From positions 1 to 31,519 of the forward strand of contig JAIFMA010000185.1 in assembly GCA_020048795.1 (NCBI GenBank): 31,519 nt of DNA. The letters are read 5' to 3'. Numbering within the stretch: the first letter of the stretch is position 1; every line of letters begins with the position of its first letter. Below the pieces are notes generated by a model. That model did no database searches and was not told where the DNA came from. It saw only the letters and a program-made list of their open reading frames with translations. The stretch is from Rhodoferax sp. GTDB taxonomy: Bacteria > Pseudomonadota > Gammaproteobacteria > Burkholderiales > Burkholderiaceae_C. Shown piece after piece: positions 16,556 through 25,281 of the stretch. Position numbers and translations under genes: made by a program.

Positions 16556-17404
16556 ATGGTTAACTCGGCCACACTGGCCCCACCTGAAGAGGGCGATCTC
16601 TCCGGTATGCCCACCGTGGTGGATCAGGTCGCGGTGGCGCGCCTGTATGGCGAACCACTGTTCGTCTTGCCACAGGATTTGTACATTCCACCGGACGCGC
16701 TGGAGGTCTTTCTGGAGGCCTTTGAAGGGCCGCTGGACTTGCTGCTGTACCTGATCCGCAGGCAAAACTTCAATATTCTTGACATCCCCATGGCCGGGCT
16801 GACGCGCCAGTATCTGGGCTATGTCGACGAGATTCGCCACCGCAATCTGGAGTTGGCGGCTGAATACCTGTTGATGGCTGCGATGCTGATCGAAATCAAA
16901 TCTCGCATGCTGCTGCCACCCAAACATGTGGCACAAGGCCAGGAGGCCGAAGACCCACGTGCCGAGCTGGTGCGCCGACTGCTGGAGTACGAGCAGATGA
17001 AGCAGGCTGCGGCCCGCCTGAACGCCCTGCCCCAACTTGGCCGCGACTTTCTGGTCGCCCAGGTTTACATTGAACAGTCGCTTCAGCCACGTTTTCCAGA
17101 GGTCAGCCTGGACGAATTGCAGCAGGCCTGGACTGGCATTCTGAAGCGTGCCAAGCTGGTTCAGCATCATCGAATCACCCGGGAGGAGTTGTCGGTGCGA
17201 GAACACATGAGCCTGGTGCTCAAGCGTTTGCGGGGCCAGCGTTTTGTCGAATTTGAAGCCTTGTTTGATGCCGGCCGCGGTGTGCCGGTGCTGGTCGTGA
17301 CGTTTATTGCGCTGCTGGAACTGGCCAAGGAAACCCTGATCGAGATCACCCAGGCTGAAGCCTACGCGCCCATTTATGTCCGACTGGCCTATACGCCGTC
17401 CTAA
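16556..17404 (+). CDS. scpA: Segregation and condensation protein A
   Basis: A 282-residue kleisin subunit of the bacterial SMC-ScpA-ScpB condensin. The N-terminal SMC-binding domain is recognisable as EVFLEAFEGPLDLLLYLIRRQNF (about residues 50-72), followed by LAAEYLLMAAMLIEIKSRMLLP. The C-terminal winged helix is visible as FVEFEALFDAG...VLVVTFIALLELAKETLIEITQ. The N-terminal 45 residues before the core are longer than usual, so an internal ATG at 16607 is possible. No scpB is adjacent in this window. It lies 18 bases upstream of nadB. Confidence 0.94.
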   Translation: MVNSATLAPPEEGDLSGMPTVVDQVAVARLYGEPLFVLPQDLYIPPDALEVFLEAFEGPLDLLLYLIRRQNFNILDIPMAGLTRQYLGYVDEIRHRNLELAAEYLLMAAMLIEIKSRMLLPPKHVAQGQEAEDPRAELVRRLLEYEQMKQAAARLNALPQLGRDFLVAQVYIEQSLQPRFPEVSLDELQQAWTGILKRAKLVQHHRITREELSVREHMSLVLKRLRGQRFVEFEALFDAGRGVPVLVVTFIALLELAKETLIEITQAEAYAPIYVRLAYTPS

Positions 17405-17422
17405 CCCCTAAAGGTTTGCCAC

Positions 17423-19030
17423 ATGAGTCCGAAAAACCCCAACCTTGCCAAGCCAAGCCAGCCACTGACTTTTGACGTGCTGATCGTCGGCAGCGGACTG
17501 GCAGGCCTGAGTGCCGCACTGCTGCTGTCGCCCCACAAACGGGTGGCGGTCATCACCAAGCGCGCGGTCTCGGAAGGCTCCAGCGGCTGGGCCCAAGGCG
17601 GCATTGCCGCAGTGTGGAACAAGGACGACAGTTTTGCCGCCCATGTCGATGACACCCTGATTGCCGGGGCCGGTCTGTGCGATCTGGCGGCCACGCGCTT
17701 TGTGGTGGAAAACGCCCCCAAGGCGATCGCCTGGCTGCAAAGCATGGGCGTGCCGTTTTCAGAAGAAGACGGCCAGTTGCACCTGACGCGCGAGGGTGGC
17801 CACAGCGCCCGGCGGATTGTGCACGTGACCGATGCCACCGGTGCGGCGGTGCAGGCCACGCTGATCGAGGCGGTGCAAAACACACCCAACATCACTTTGT
17901 TTGAGCAGCACACGCTGGTCGATCTGATCACCACCGACAAGCTGGGTTTGCCCGGCAAGCGCTGCCTGGGCCTGTATGCACTGGACAGCGCGACCGACCA
18001 GGTGCTGACCTTCGAGGCACCGCAAACGATTTTGGCCACCGGCGGTGCCGGCAAGGTTTACCTCTATACCACCAACCCCGACACCGCCACCGGCGACGGC
18101 ATTGCAGCGGCCTGGCGCGCCGGTTGCCGGGTGCAAAACATGGAATTTATCCAGTTTCACCCGACTTGTCTGTATCACCCGCACGCCAAGTCGTTCCTGA
18201 TCAGCGAGGCGGTTCGCGGCGAAGGTGGCCGGCTGCTGCTGCCCGATGGCACACGCTTTATGCTTCAGCACGACCCGCGCCTGGAACTGGCCCCGCGCGA
18301 CGTGGTGGCGCGCGCGATTGACTTCGAGATGAAAAAAGGCGGCTTTGACTGTGTCTATCTGGACATCTCGCACCAGCCCAAGACCTTCCTGCTGGCACAT
18401 TTCCCCAACATTTACGCCCGCTGCCTGGAGCTCAGCATTGACATCAGCAAACAACCCATCCCCGTGGTGCCCGCTGCCCACTACACCTGCGGTGGTGTAC
18501 TGGCCGACTTGCACGGCCGCACCGACGTGCGAGGCCTGTACGCCATTGGTGAAACCGCCTGTAGCGGTCTGCATGGTGCCAACCGGTTGGCCAGCAACTC
18601 GCTGGTGGAATGCATGGTATTTGCCCAGGCCACCACCACCGACATTGCCCAGGCCCACAACGGAGACACGGCAACATTGCCGACCTGGGACGACAGCCGG
18701 GTGATTGATGCCGACGAGACTGTAGTGATCTCACACAACTGGGACGAACTGCGCCGCTTCATGTGGGATTACGTGGGCATTGTGCGCACCAACAAGCGGC
18801 TGGAGCGTGCGGCCCACCGCATTGCCATGCTGCAGGATGAAATTCAGGAGTTTTATGCCAATTTTCAGGTCACCCGTGACTTGCTTGAGTTACGCAATCT
18901 GGTGCAGGTGGCCGACCTGATCGTGCGCAGTGCACAGCACCGGCACGAAAGCCGCGGCCTGCATTTCAGCCGCGACTACCCTGAGCTGCTGTCAGAGGCC
19001 ATCCCCACCATACTGAGCCCAAAACACTGA
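17423..19030 (+). CDS. nadB: L-aspartate oxidase
   Basis: An FAD enzyme of 535 residues that oxidises L-aspartate to iminoaspartate, the first step of de novo NAD synthesis. The FAD-binding GxGxxG is VGSGLAGLSAAL (Gly23, Gly25, Gly28). SSGWAQGGIAAV, FIQFHPTCLY, SEAVRGEGG and AAHYTCGGV are succinate-dehydrogenase-flavoprotein-family active-site segments. DLHGRTDVRGLYAIGE followed by LASNSLVECMVF is typical of NadB. Length matches E. coli NadB (540). An AAAGG Shine-Dalgarno precedes the ATG. NadA and NadC are not in the window. Confidence 0.96.
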   Translation: MSPKNPNLAKPSQPLTFDVLIVGSGLAGLSAALLLSPHKRVAVITKRAVSEGSSGWAQGGIAAVWNKDDSFAAHVDDTLIAGAGLCDLAATRFVVENAPKAIAWLQSMGVPFSEEDGQLHLTREGGHSARRIVHVTDATGAAVQATLIEAVQNTPNITLFEQHTLVDLITTDKLGLPGKRCLGLYALDSATDQVLTFEAPQTILATGGAGKVYLYTTNPDTATGDGIAAAWRAGCRVQNMEFIQFHPTCLYHPHAKSFLISEAVRGEGGRLLLPDGTRFMLQHDPRLELAPRDVVARAIDFEMKKGGFDCVYLDISHQPKTFLLAHFPNIYARCLELSIDISKQPIPVVPAAHYTCGGVLADLHGRTDVRGLYAIGETACSGLHGANRLASNSLVECMVFAQATTTDIAQAHNGDTATLPTWDDSRVIDADETVVISHNWDELRRFMWDYVGIVRTNKRLERAAHRIAMLQDEIQEFYANFQVTRDLLELRNLVQVADLIVRSAQHRHESRGLHFSRDYPELLSEAIPTILSPKH

Positions 19031-19086
19031 TCCCGGGGCCAATCGCTCTGGGTTAGACTCGCGCCACTTTTTTGGGAAATGCCCAC

Positions 19087-19986
19087 ATGAATCAGCCCGT
19101 CGTCCAAAACGCCACGCCCTATGGCACCCTGCCCACCGCCAGCAGCCCGGCCACACGCAAGCCGGTGAGCCTGCCACGTTTGCTGGAAATGCACGCGCGC
19201 GGCGAAAAGATTGCCATGCTCACCGCCTACGATGCCACCTTTGCGGCCGTGGCCGATGCCGCTGGCGTGGACTGCATTCTGGTTGGCGACTCGCTCGGCA
19301 TGGTCTGCCAGGGCTTGTCCAGTACCGTGGGTGTGTCGCTGGAAACCATGCGTTACCACGTCGAGAGCGTCACACGCGGCGTGCGCCGGGTGCAAGGCAC
19401 GGCCTGGATCATTGGCGATTTGCCCTATGGCAGTTACCACGAGTCCAGAGAGCAAGCCCTGCGCAGCGCGGCAGTGTTGATGCAAGCCGGTGCCCACATG
19501 GTCAAGCTCGAGGGGGGCGGCTGGACCGCCGATACGGTGCATTTTCTGGTCGAACGCGGCATTCCGGTGTGCGCCCACTTGGGATTGACACCACAGACCG
19601 TACATGCGCTGGGTGGCTACCGGGTGCAGGGAAAAACCACTGAGTCTGCGGCCATCATGAAAGAACAGGCCAAAGCCCTGCAGGATGCCGGGGCCGCCCT
19701 GCTGGTGCTGGAGATGGTGCCTGCCTTGCTGTCGGCTGAACTCACCACCGAATTACCCCACTGCCCCACCATCGGTATTGGCGCCGGAAATGGCACCGCA
19801 GGCCAGGTGCTGGTGCTGCACGACATGCTGGGGCTGAACTTGGGCAAGATGCCGAAATTTGTGCGCAACTTCATGGCGGAACTGCCCGGCATTCCCGGCC
19901 AGCACGGCATCAAGGAAGCCATGCAGGCCTATGTGACAGCCGTCAAAAACGGCAGTTTCCCCAACAACGCGCAGCACGCCTGGTAA
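19087..19986 (+). CDS. panB: 3-methyl-2-oxobutanoate hydroxymethyltransferase
   Basis: The first committed enzyme of pantothenate synthesis, transferring a hydroxymethyl group from methylene-tetrahydrofolate to ketoisovalerate to give ketopantoate. From ATG 19087 it has 299 residues, including about 25 extra N-terminal residues relative to E. coli. The segments KIAMLTAYDATFA, CILVGDSLGMV (metal-binding Asp68), IGDLPYGSY, MVKLEGGG and TIGIGAG...GQVLVLHDMLGL follow the family order. A TTG at 19072 is an alternative start but less likely. panC follows after 53 bases that are mostly a dispersed repeat. Confidence 0.96.
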   Translation: MNQPVVQNATPYGTLPTASSPATRKPVSLPRLLEMHARGEKIAMLTAYDATFAAVADAAGVDCILVGDSLGMVCQGLSSTVGVSLETMRYHVESVTRGVRRVQGTAWIIGDLPYGSYHESREQALRSAAVLMQAGAHMVKLEGGGWTADTVHFLVERGIPVCAHLGLTPQTVHALGGYRVQGKTTESAAIMKEQAKALQDAGAALLVLEMVPALLSAELTTELPHCPTIGIGAGNGTAGQVLVLHDMLGLNLGKMPKFVRNFMAELPGIPGQHGIKEAMQAYVTAVKNGSFPNNAQHAW

Positions 19987-20000
19987 AAGTTTATGCATAA

Positions 20001-20057
20001 AAACACCTTCTAGCCCTTATACAGCCTGTGCAAAATGCTATGAAAATTATCAAAACT
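20001..20057 (+). repeat. Dispersed repeat overlapping the panC start
   Basis: Contains TAGCCCTTATACAGCC and ATGCTATGAAAATTATCAAAA in the order and spacing of the other copies. Its 3' half carries the panC start codons (GTG 20028, ATG 20040), so the repeat supplies the translation initiation region of panC. Confidence 0.65.
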
Positions 20058-20888
20058 ATCGTTGAACTGCGTGAACACCTGGCCACTTTCAGGCACCCGG
20101 CTTTTGTACCCACCATGGGCAACCTGCACGATGGCCATCTGGCGCTGGTGCGTCAGGCCAAGCCGTTGGGGGATGTGGTGGTGGTCAGTATTTTTGTCAA
20201 CCGCCTGCAGTTTTTGCCACATGAAGACTTTGACACCTACCCGCGAACCTGGGAGGCTGACTGCCAGGCGCTGGACGCGGCCGGCTGTGACGTGGTGTTT
20301 GCACCGAGCGAAAAAGAGTTGTACCCGCAGCCCCAGGGCTTCACGGTTCAGCCACCGACAGATTTGGCCAATATGCTTGAGGGCCACTTCAGACCTGGTT
20401 TTTTTGGCGGTGTCTGCACCGTGGTGATGAAGCTGTTTGCCTGCGTTCAGCCGCGTGTGGCACTGTTTGGGCAAAAAGATTACCAGCAGTTGATGGTCAT
20501 CGGGCGCATGGTTGAGCAGTTTGCCCTGCCGATTCAGGTCATTGGCGGCCAGACCTTGCGCGCCCAGGACGGATTGGCCTTGTCGTCGCGCAACAACTAC
20601 TTGACCCCGGGCGAGCGTCAGGAAGCAGTTCAGCTGTCGATGGCACTCAAGACGATGGCTCAGGCACTCCGCCAGGGTGAAGCCAACCTGTCAGCACTCG
20701 AAGCCCGCGCCATGCAAACGCTGGAAGCGCGTGGCTGGAACCCGGACTACCTGACAGTGCGGCAGCGCCACAATTTGCAGGTGCCGGCTGCCACAGAAGT
20801 GGCCCTCATGGCAAGCAACGCTGGCCTGGTAGTGCTGGGTGCCGCGCGCATCGGCAGCACCCGGCTGATTGATAACCTGGAGGTCTGA
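20040..20888 (+). CDS. panC: Pantothenate synthetase
   Basis: Condenses pantoate with beta-alanine using ATP to make pantothenate. From ATG 20040 it has 282 residues, the size of E. coli PanC (283); the in-frame GTG at 20028 would add four. The nucleotidyltransferase motif PTMGNLHDGHLALV places the HxGH histidines at 30 and 33. KLFACVQPRVALFGQKDYQQL and GLALSSRNNYL complete the active site. The last residues (ARIGSTRLIDNLEV) are typical. The start lies within a repeat and lacks an obvious Shine-Dalgarno. It is convergent with lolA, and no terminator is seen in the 83-base gap. Confidence 0.96.
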   Translation: MKIIKTIVELREHLATFRHPAFVPTMGNLHDGHLALVRQAKPLGDVVVVSIFVNRLQFLPHEDFDTYPRTWEADCQALDAAGCDVVFAPSEKELYPQPQGFTVQPPTDLANMLEGHFRPGFFGGVCTVVMKLFACVQPRVALFGQKDYQQLMVIGRMVEQFALPIQVIGGQTLRAQDGLALSSRNNYLTPGERQEAVQLSMALKTMAQALRQGEANLSALEARAMQTLEARGWNPDYLTVRQRHNLQVPAATEVALMASNAGLVVLGAARIGSTRLIDNLEV

Positions 20889-20971
20889 TCGGTTTGGACC
20901 TGCCTCTGACCTTGATCGCCTGCAAACTCCCGCGTGGCGCACCCAGGCGGCTGGTGCCGTGCCCCCCAAAG

Positions 20972-21640
20972 TCATTGCCGGATCAGATCGGCCCCAGGCG
21001 GAAGCTTGAACTCAAAGGCCGAAGCCGACAACACCGGGTTGACCTGCAACTGGCTAAAACCAAGCACTGAGCGCTGGCCAAAACTGTCGAGAATTTCCAG
21101 CACCTCCAAGCGCACCGCATCGCCCGAAGTTAGCCCATCGGCGAGCCGAAAACCGACCCGCACCGACTGCAATTGACCCTCTTTGGACTTCGGCGTGGCA
21201 GCAACCCACTGCAAACCGTCTTTGTCGGGTGCGTCAGCCAGCACAAAGTCGGCCTTTAGCGCACGCAGATCCGGCGCTGCGGCTATCAGCGCGGCGGGGG
21301 TGGAGCCCAGCACAGTGGCCTGGGTGCGCGCCGTGACCTGGTTCAGGTCAACGTCATAGAGCCACAAAGTCAGGCCGTCAGCGACGATGCTTTGCTCGAA
21401 CGGTTTCTTGTAAAGAAACTTGAAACGGTTGGGCCGGGCAAACTCAAAGGTGCCACTGGAGGTTTTGACCCGGGGTAGCTGGCCGTCTTTGGCCGGCGAG
21501 GTCACCACCTGGGTGAAATTTGCCCTGCCAGACTTCACGTTTTTGACAAAAGCTTCAAGGCTTTCAAGACCAGTAGCCCAGACTGGTATTGCGCTGGCAG
21601 CTATCAACAACGCAGCAATTCGTCTGATGGTGTTATTCAT
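20972..21640 (-). CDS. lolA: Outer-membrane lipoprotein carrier protein LolA
   Basis: A periplasmic chaperone that takes lipoproteins from LolCDE to LolB. About 222 residues, with an N-terminal signal peptide (NNTIRRIAALLIAASAIPVWA) and a mature part showing ANFTQVV, FEFARPNRFKFLYKKPFEQ, IVADGLTLWLYDVDLNQVT and the C-terminal FEFKLPPGADLI, all characteristic of LolA. Either of two consecutive ATGs (21643 or 21640) may start it. Its beginning overlaps the end of ftsK by about 8-11 bases, indicating an ftsK-lolA operon. The signal-peptide coding region carries a diverged dispersed repeat on the opposite strand. Confidence 0.92.
   Translation of the reverse strand: MNNTIRRIAALLIAASAIPVWATGLESLEAFVKNVKSGRANFTQVVTSPAKDGQLPRVKTSSGTFEFARPNRFKFLYKKPFEQSIVADGLTLWLYDVDLNQVTARTQATVLGSTPAALIAAAPDLRALKADFVLADAPDKDGLQWVAATPKSKEGQLQSVRVGFRLADGLTSGDAVRLEVLEILDSFGQRSVLGFSQLQVNPVLSASAFEFKLPPGADLIRQ
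21570..21610 (+). repeat. Diverged dispersed repeat within the lolA signal-peptide region
   Basis: On the plus strand it reads TAGCCC, then GCGCTGGCAGCTATCAA, matching the anchor words TAGCCC and GCGCCAGCAGCTAT of the better copies at about the same spacing. It is weaker than the others and antisense to lolA. Confidence 0.4.
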
Positions 21641-23984
21641 CACGCTTGGGCACCAGAATCTCGCGCTGACCGCTGTTGCTCATGGCACTGACCAGACCGG
21701 CATTCTCCATGTCTTCGACCAGACGGGCGGCGCGGTTATAGCCAATTTTCAGGTGCCGCTGCACCAGTGAAATGCTGGCCTTGCGGTTTTTAAGCACCAC
21801 TTCCACCGCCTGGTCATACATCGGATCTTTTTCGCCACCACCACCCCCGGTGCCGCCAGTCGCGCCATCTTCATCATCGACCGTGCCGCCTTCCAGAATT
21901 CCCTCGATGTAATTGGGCTCGCCCTGGCTCTTGAGATAGCTGACCACGCGGTGCACCTCTTCGTCGCTGACAAACGCGCCATGCACCCGGATCGGCAACC
22001 CGGTGCCGCTGGGCATATAGAGCATGTCACCCATACCCAGCAGGGCTTCCGCGCCCATCTGGTCCAGAATGGTGCGGCTGTCGATCTTGCTGCTGACCTG
22101 AAACGCAATGCGCGTCGGGATGTTGGCCTTGATCAGGCCGGTAATCACGTCGACGCTTGGGCGCTGGGTGGCCAGAATCAGGTGAATGCCGGCGGCGCGG
22201 GCCTTTTGTGCCAGCCGGGCAATCAGTTCCTCGATTTTTTTACCCACTACCATCATCAGATCAGCCAGTTCGTCAATAACCACCACGATGTGCGGCAGGC
22301 GTGTCAACGGCTCAGGCGCTTCAGGTGTCAGGCTGAACGGATTGCCAATGAGTTCACCGCGCGCTTTGGCCTCGTCCATGCGGGTGTTGAAGCCCGCCAG
22401 GTTACGTACCCCCATCTTGCTCATCAGCTTGTAGCGGCGCTCCATCTCGGCGACACACCAGGTCAGGCCGTTGGCCGCCTGGCGCATATCGGTCACCACC
22501 GGGCACAGCAGGTGCGCAATGCCCTCATAGACCGACATCTCCAGCATCTTGGGATCAATCATCAACAAGCGCACATCGTGCGCTTCGGCCTTGTACAGCA
22601 GGCTAAGAATCATCGCGTTGATGCCCACCGATTTGCCCGAACCGGTGGTGCCGGCCACCAGCACATGCGGCATTTTGGCCAGGTCCGCCAATACCGGGTT
22701 ACCAATAATGTCCTTACCCAAGCCCATGGTCAGCAGCGACTTGGCATCGTGGTAGCTCTGCGAGCCCAAAATCTCTGACAGCTTGATGGTTTGCCGCTTG
22801 GCGTTGGGCAATTCAAGCGCCATGGTGGTCTTGCCCGGAATGGTCTCGACCACGCGAATCGACACCAGGCTCAAACTGCGAGCCAAGTCTTTGGCCAGGC
22901 CGACAATTTGCGAACCCTTGACACCGGTGGCGGGCTCAATCTCATAACGTGTGATGACGGGGCCAGGTTGCGCCAGCACGACAGTCACATCGACACCAAA
23001 GTCCTTGAGCTTTTTCTCGATCATGCGACTGGTCATCTCCAGCGTCTCGGGGGCCACGGTTTCCTGACGCGACAAGGCTGCATCAAGCAGGTCAACCTGG
23101 GGCAGCTTGGTATCAAGTGGGTCTTTGAACAATGGCTGCTGCCTCTCTTTGGCCACCCGCTGGCTCTTGGGAACATCGGTCACCACCGGCTTAATCACCA
23201 TCGGTTTGTGATGCTGCTCGGCGGCCTCCTGACGCTCTTCTACCAGCACGTCTGCACGCGCCTGCGCTGCCTGCTGACCAAGCACCGTATCTTGTTCAAA
23301 CTCGATTTTTTCACGCCGGGTCTCGATGCGCGCAAACGACCAGCCCCCCACACGTTCGGCCAACCGGCCCCATGAAAAGTGAAACACCCAGGCTGAACCG
23401 ATGACCCCGGCCACGATGGCTAGCAAGCCGGAGCCGGTAAAACCCATGTACCGAACACTCAAAGGCCCCAAGTAATAGCCCAACACGCCACCACCGTGTC
23501 CCGGCAAATAGGCCTCCAGCCGATAAAAGCGTGTCCATTCGAGCGTGGCACTGGCGCTGGCAAGCAGCATCAGCCCCACCCAAAACGCCAGTCTCCCGCT
23601 GGCAAAACGACTCAACCGGGTGCTCGCAGACGGCGTTTTGACCGCCCAATAGTCATGCCCACGCATCCAGCGGGCCAAGGTGGAAAGCCAAGCTCTGACC
23701 CCGGCAGCCAGGCACCACCAAACCGAAAAACCGAGCAGAAAATAACTGCCATCAGCCAGCCAGGCACCGATGCGTCCGGCCCGGTTTTGCGATGAACCAG
23801 CCACTCCTGACGTTGACCAGGCAGCGTCCTGCGGCGAATAACTCAGCAGCGACAGCAACCAGACACCTAAAAACACCAGGCCCACCAGTAAGGTCAGCTC
23901 GTCGGCAAAACGACCCCAACCGGGGCGCGTGTTGTGCGAGTTATCAGAGCGCGGTGCCTGCAAATCATGAAGAGAATAAGTCAT
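21633..23984 (-). CDS. ftsK: DNA translocase FtsK
   Basis: A 783-residue septum-located DNA pump that moves chromosome ends across the division site and activates XerCD at dif. Four N-terminal membrane helices fall near residues 30-50, 80-100, 130-148 and 185-205. A linker shorter than in E. coli follows (residues about 206-300, Gln/Glu/Lys-rich). The motor domain has Walker A GTTGSGKS at 445-452 and Walker B HIVVVIDELADLMM. A gamma winged-helix ends the protein (RKASISLVQRHLKIGYNRAARLVEDME). A Gly-rich stretch (GGTGGGGGEKD) links motor and gamma. It is first in an operon with lolA and diverges from trxB across about 185 bases. Confidence 0.96.
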   Translation of the reverse strand: MTYSLHDLQAPRSDNSHNTRPGWGRFADELTLLVGLVFLGVWLLSLLSYSPQDAAWSTSGVAGSSQNRAGRIGAWLADGSYFLLGFSVWWCLAAGVRAWLSTLARWMRGHDYWAVKTPSASTRLSRFASGRLAFWVGLMLLASASATLEWTRFYRLEAYLPGHGGGVLGYYLGPLSVRYMGFTGSGLLAIVAGVIGSAWVFHFSWGRLAERVGGWSFARIETRREKIEFEQDTVLGQQAAQARADVLVEERQEAAEQHHKPMVIKPVVTDVPKSQRVAKERQQPLFKDPLDTKLPQVDLLDAALSRQETVAPETLEMTSRMIEKKLKDFGVDVTVVLAQPGPVITRYEIEPATGVKGSQIVGLAKDLARSLSLVSIRVVETIPGKTTMALELPNAKRQTIKLSEILGSQSYHDAKSLLTMGLGKDIIGNPVLADLAKMPHVLVAGTTGSGKSVGINAMILSLLYKAEAHDVRLLMIDPKMLEMSVYEGIAHLLCPVVTDMRQAANGLTWCVAEMERRYKLMSKMGVRNLAGFNTRMDEAKARGELIGNPFSLTPEAPEPLTRLPHIVVVIDELADLMMVVGKKIEELIARLAQKARAAGIHLILATQRPSVDVITGLIKANIPTRIAFQVSSKIDSRTILDQMGAEALLGMGDMLYMPSGTGLPIRVHGAFVSDEEVHRVVSYLKSQGEPNYIEGILEGGTVDDEDGATGGTGGGGGEKDPMYDQAVEVVLKNRKASISLVQRHLKIGYNRAARLVEDMENAGLVSAMSNSGQREILVPKRDE

Positions 23985-24169
23985 TGAAAAAAGTGGGGGT
24001 AGCCCAAGGCAGGTCCAAACAGATCAACGTTGGATAATACTGAAAACCGCTCATATCGACAAGGTTCAGGGCGCGTTCGCAGCAAACGGTGGGTTGCACT
24101 GCGGATTGATGTGCTGCAATTCACCCCCAACTGTACACGTCCCATTTGATTAATTGCCAAAGGAAAGCC

Positions 24170-25117
24170 ATGACTGACACCCGCCACTCCCAAGTTCTGA
24201 TTCTGGGCTCTGGCCCAGCCGGCTATACCGCCGCCATTTACGCCGCCCGTGCCAACCTCAAACCGCTGCTGATTACCGGCATGGCACAAGGCGGGCAACT
24301 CATGACCACCACTGAAGTGGATAACTGGCCCGCCGATGTGGACGGCGTGCAGGGCCCGGACCTGATGCAGCGTTTTTTGGCCCACGCCGAGCGTTTCAAG
24401 ACAGACATCGTGTTTGACCACATCAGCAGTGTCGATTTCAGCAAGCGCCCTTTCACCCTGACCGGCGACAGCGGCATTTACACCTGCGACGCACTGATAC
24501 TGGCCACCGGTGCCTCGGCCAAGTACCTCGGTCTGCCATCTGAAGAAGCCTTCATGGGCCGGGGCGTGTCGGGCTGCGCCACCTGCGACGGCTTTTTCTA
24601 CCGCGACGAAATCTGCTGCGTGGTGGGTGGCGGCAATACGGCTGTGGAAGAGGCGCTGTACTTGTCCAATATTGCCTCCAGGGTATATCTGATTCACCGC
24701 CGTGACAAGTTCCGCGCCGAGCCGATCATGATCGACAAACTGATGGAAAAGGCCGCCAGCGGCAAAATCGTGCTCAAAACTTTCAGCACACTCGACGAAG
24801 TGCTGGGCGATGCCAGCGGTGTTACCGGCGTGCGCATCAAGAATGTGAACACAGGCAGCACCGAGGATCTGACACTCAAGGGCTGTTTTATTGCCATCGG
24901 CCACAGCCCGAATACCGATATTTTCCAGGGACAGTTGGCGATGGAGGGCGGCTACATCATCACCCAGGGTGGCAACAAGGGTTTTGCCACCCAGACCAGC
25001 GTGCCGGGCATCTTTGCCGCCGGCGATGTGCAGGACCATGTCTATCGCCAGGCCATTACCAGTGCTGGCACCGGTTGCATGGCGGCGCTGGATGCGCAGC
25101 GGTTTCTGGAACAGTGA
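24170..25117 (+). CDS. trxB: Thioredoxin-disulfide reductase
   Basis: A cytoplasmic FAD enzyme of 315 residues that reduces thioredoxin with NADPH. It shows the FAD motif LILGSGPAGYTAAIYAAR (residues 10-27), the redox-active CATC pair (Cys136, Cys139) in SGCATCDGFF, the NADPH motif VVGGGNTAVEEALYL and the C-terminal GDVQDHVYRQAITSAGTGC. The ATG at 24170 has a strong AGGAAA ribosome site; in-frame codons further upstream encode no homologous sequence. Length matches E. coli TrxB (321). Confidence 0.97.
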   Translation: MTDTRHSQVLILGSGPAGYTAAIYAARANLKPLLITGMAQGGQLMTTTEVDNWPADVDGVQGPDLMQRFLAHAERFKTDIVFDHISSVDFSKRPFTLTGDSGIYTCDALILATGASAKYLGLPSEEAFMGRGVSGCATCDGFFYRDEICCVVGGGNTAVEEALYLSNIASRVYLIHRRDKFRAEPIMIDKLMEKAASGKIVLKTFSTLDEVLGDASGVTGVRIKNVNTGSTEDLTLKGCFIAIGHSPNTDIFQGQLAMEGGYIITQGGNKGFATQTSVPGIFAAGDVQDHVYRQAITSAGTGCMAALDAQRFLEQ

Positions 25118-25150
25118 GCCAGGCAAGCCAAAAAACATCGATTCAACCGC

Positions 25151-25281
25151 TATAATGTCGGGCTTTGCTGCCTTCTCCCGTGATGGGAACAAGACAGCAA
25201 TCGGGTTACCGCCACCCTTTTTCTTGGCGAGGTGAGGCTCCCAGCGTCAGTTGGGGCCGTTAGATAGATCGGAGTGTCCCT
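25151..25281 (+). promoter_or_regulatory. Promoter and structured leader of rpmB-rpmG
   Basis: A perfect -10 hexamer TATAAT lies at 25151-25156, without a convincing -35. Transcription from it would start near 25163, giving a leader of roughly 120 bases. The leader opens with a hairpin: TTGCTG 25165-25170 pairs with CAGCAA 25195-25200, CTT 25172-25174 with AAG 25191-25193, and TCCC 25176-25179 with GGGA 25185-25188. A second pairing around GGCTCCCA and TGGGGCC lies near 25236-25258. This suggests a cis-acting leader for control of the L28-L33 operon. I do not recognise it as a named RNA family. Confidence 0.45.

Noticed and set aside
19031..19086. Riboswitch upstream of nadB or panB
   Set aside because: The gaps are 18 and 56 bases, too short for a known riboswitch, and no conserved core is seen.
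21255..21310. Possible seventh dispersed repeat in lolA (peptide ALIAAAPDLRAL)
   Set aside because: The peptide resembles the repeat-encoded ones, but the DNA words TAGCCCTT and AGCAGCTAT are absent and the preceding TPAALIA segment appears native to LolA.
23985..24169. Promoter or operator in the ftsK-trxB gap
   Set aside because: I looked for sigma-70 boxes and inverted repeats and found only isolated AT-rich hexamers such as GATAAT without partners.
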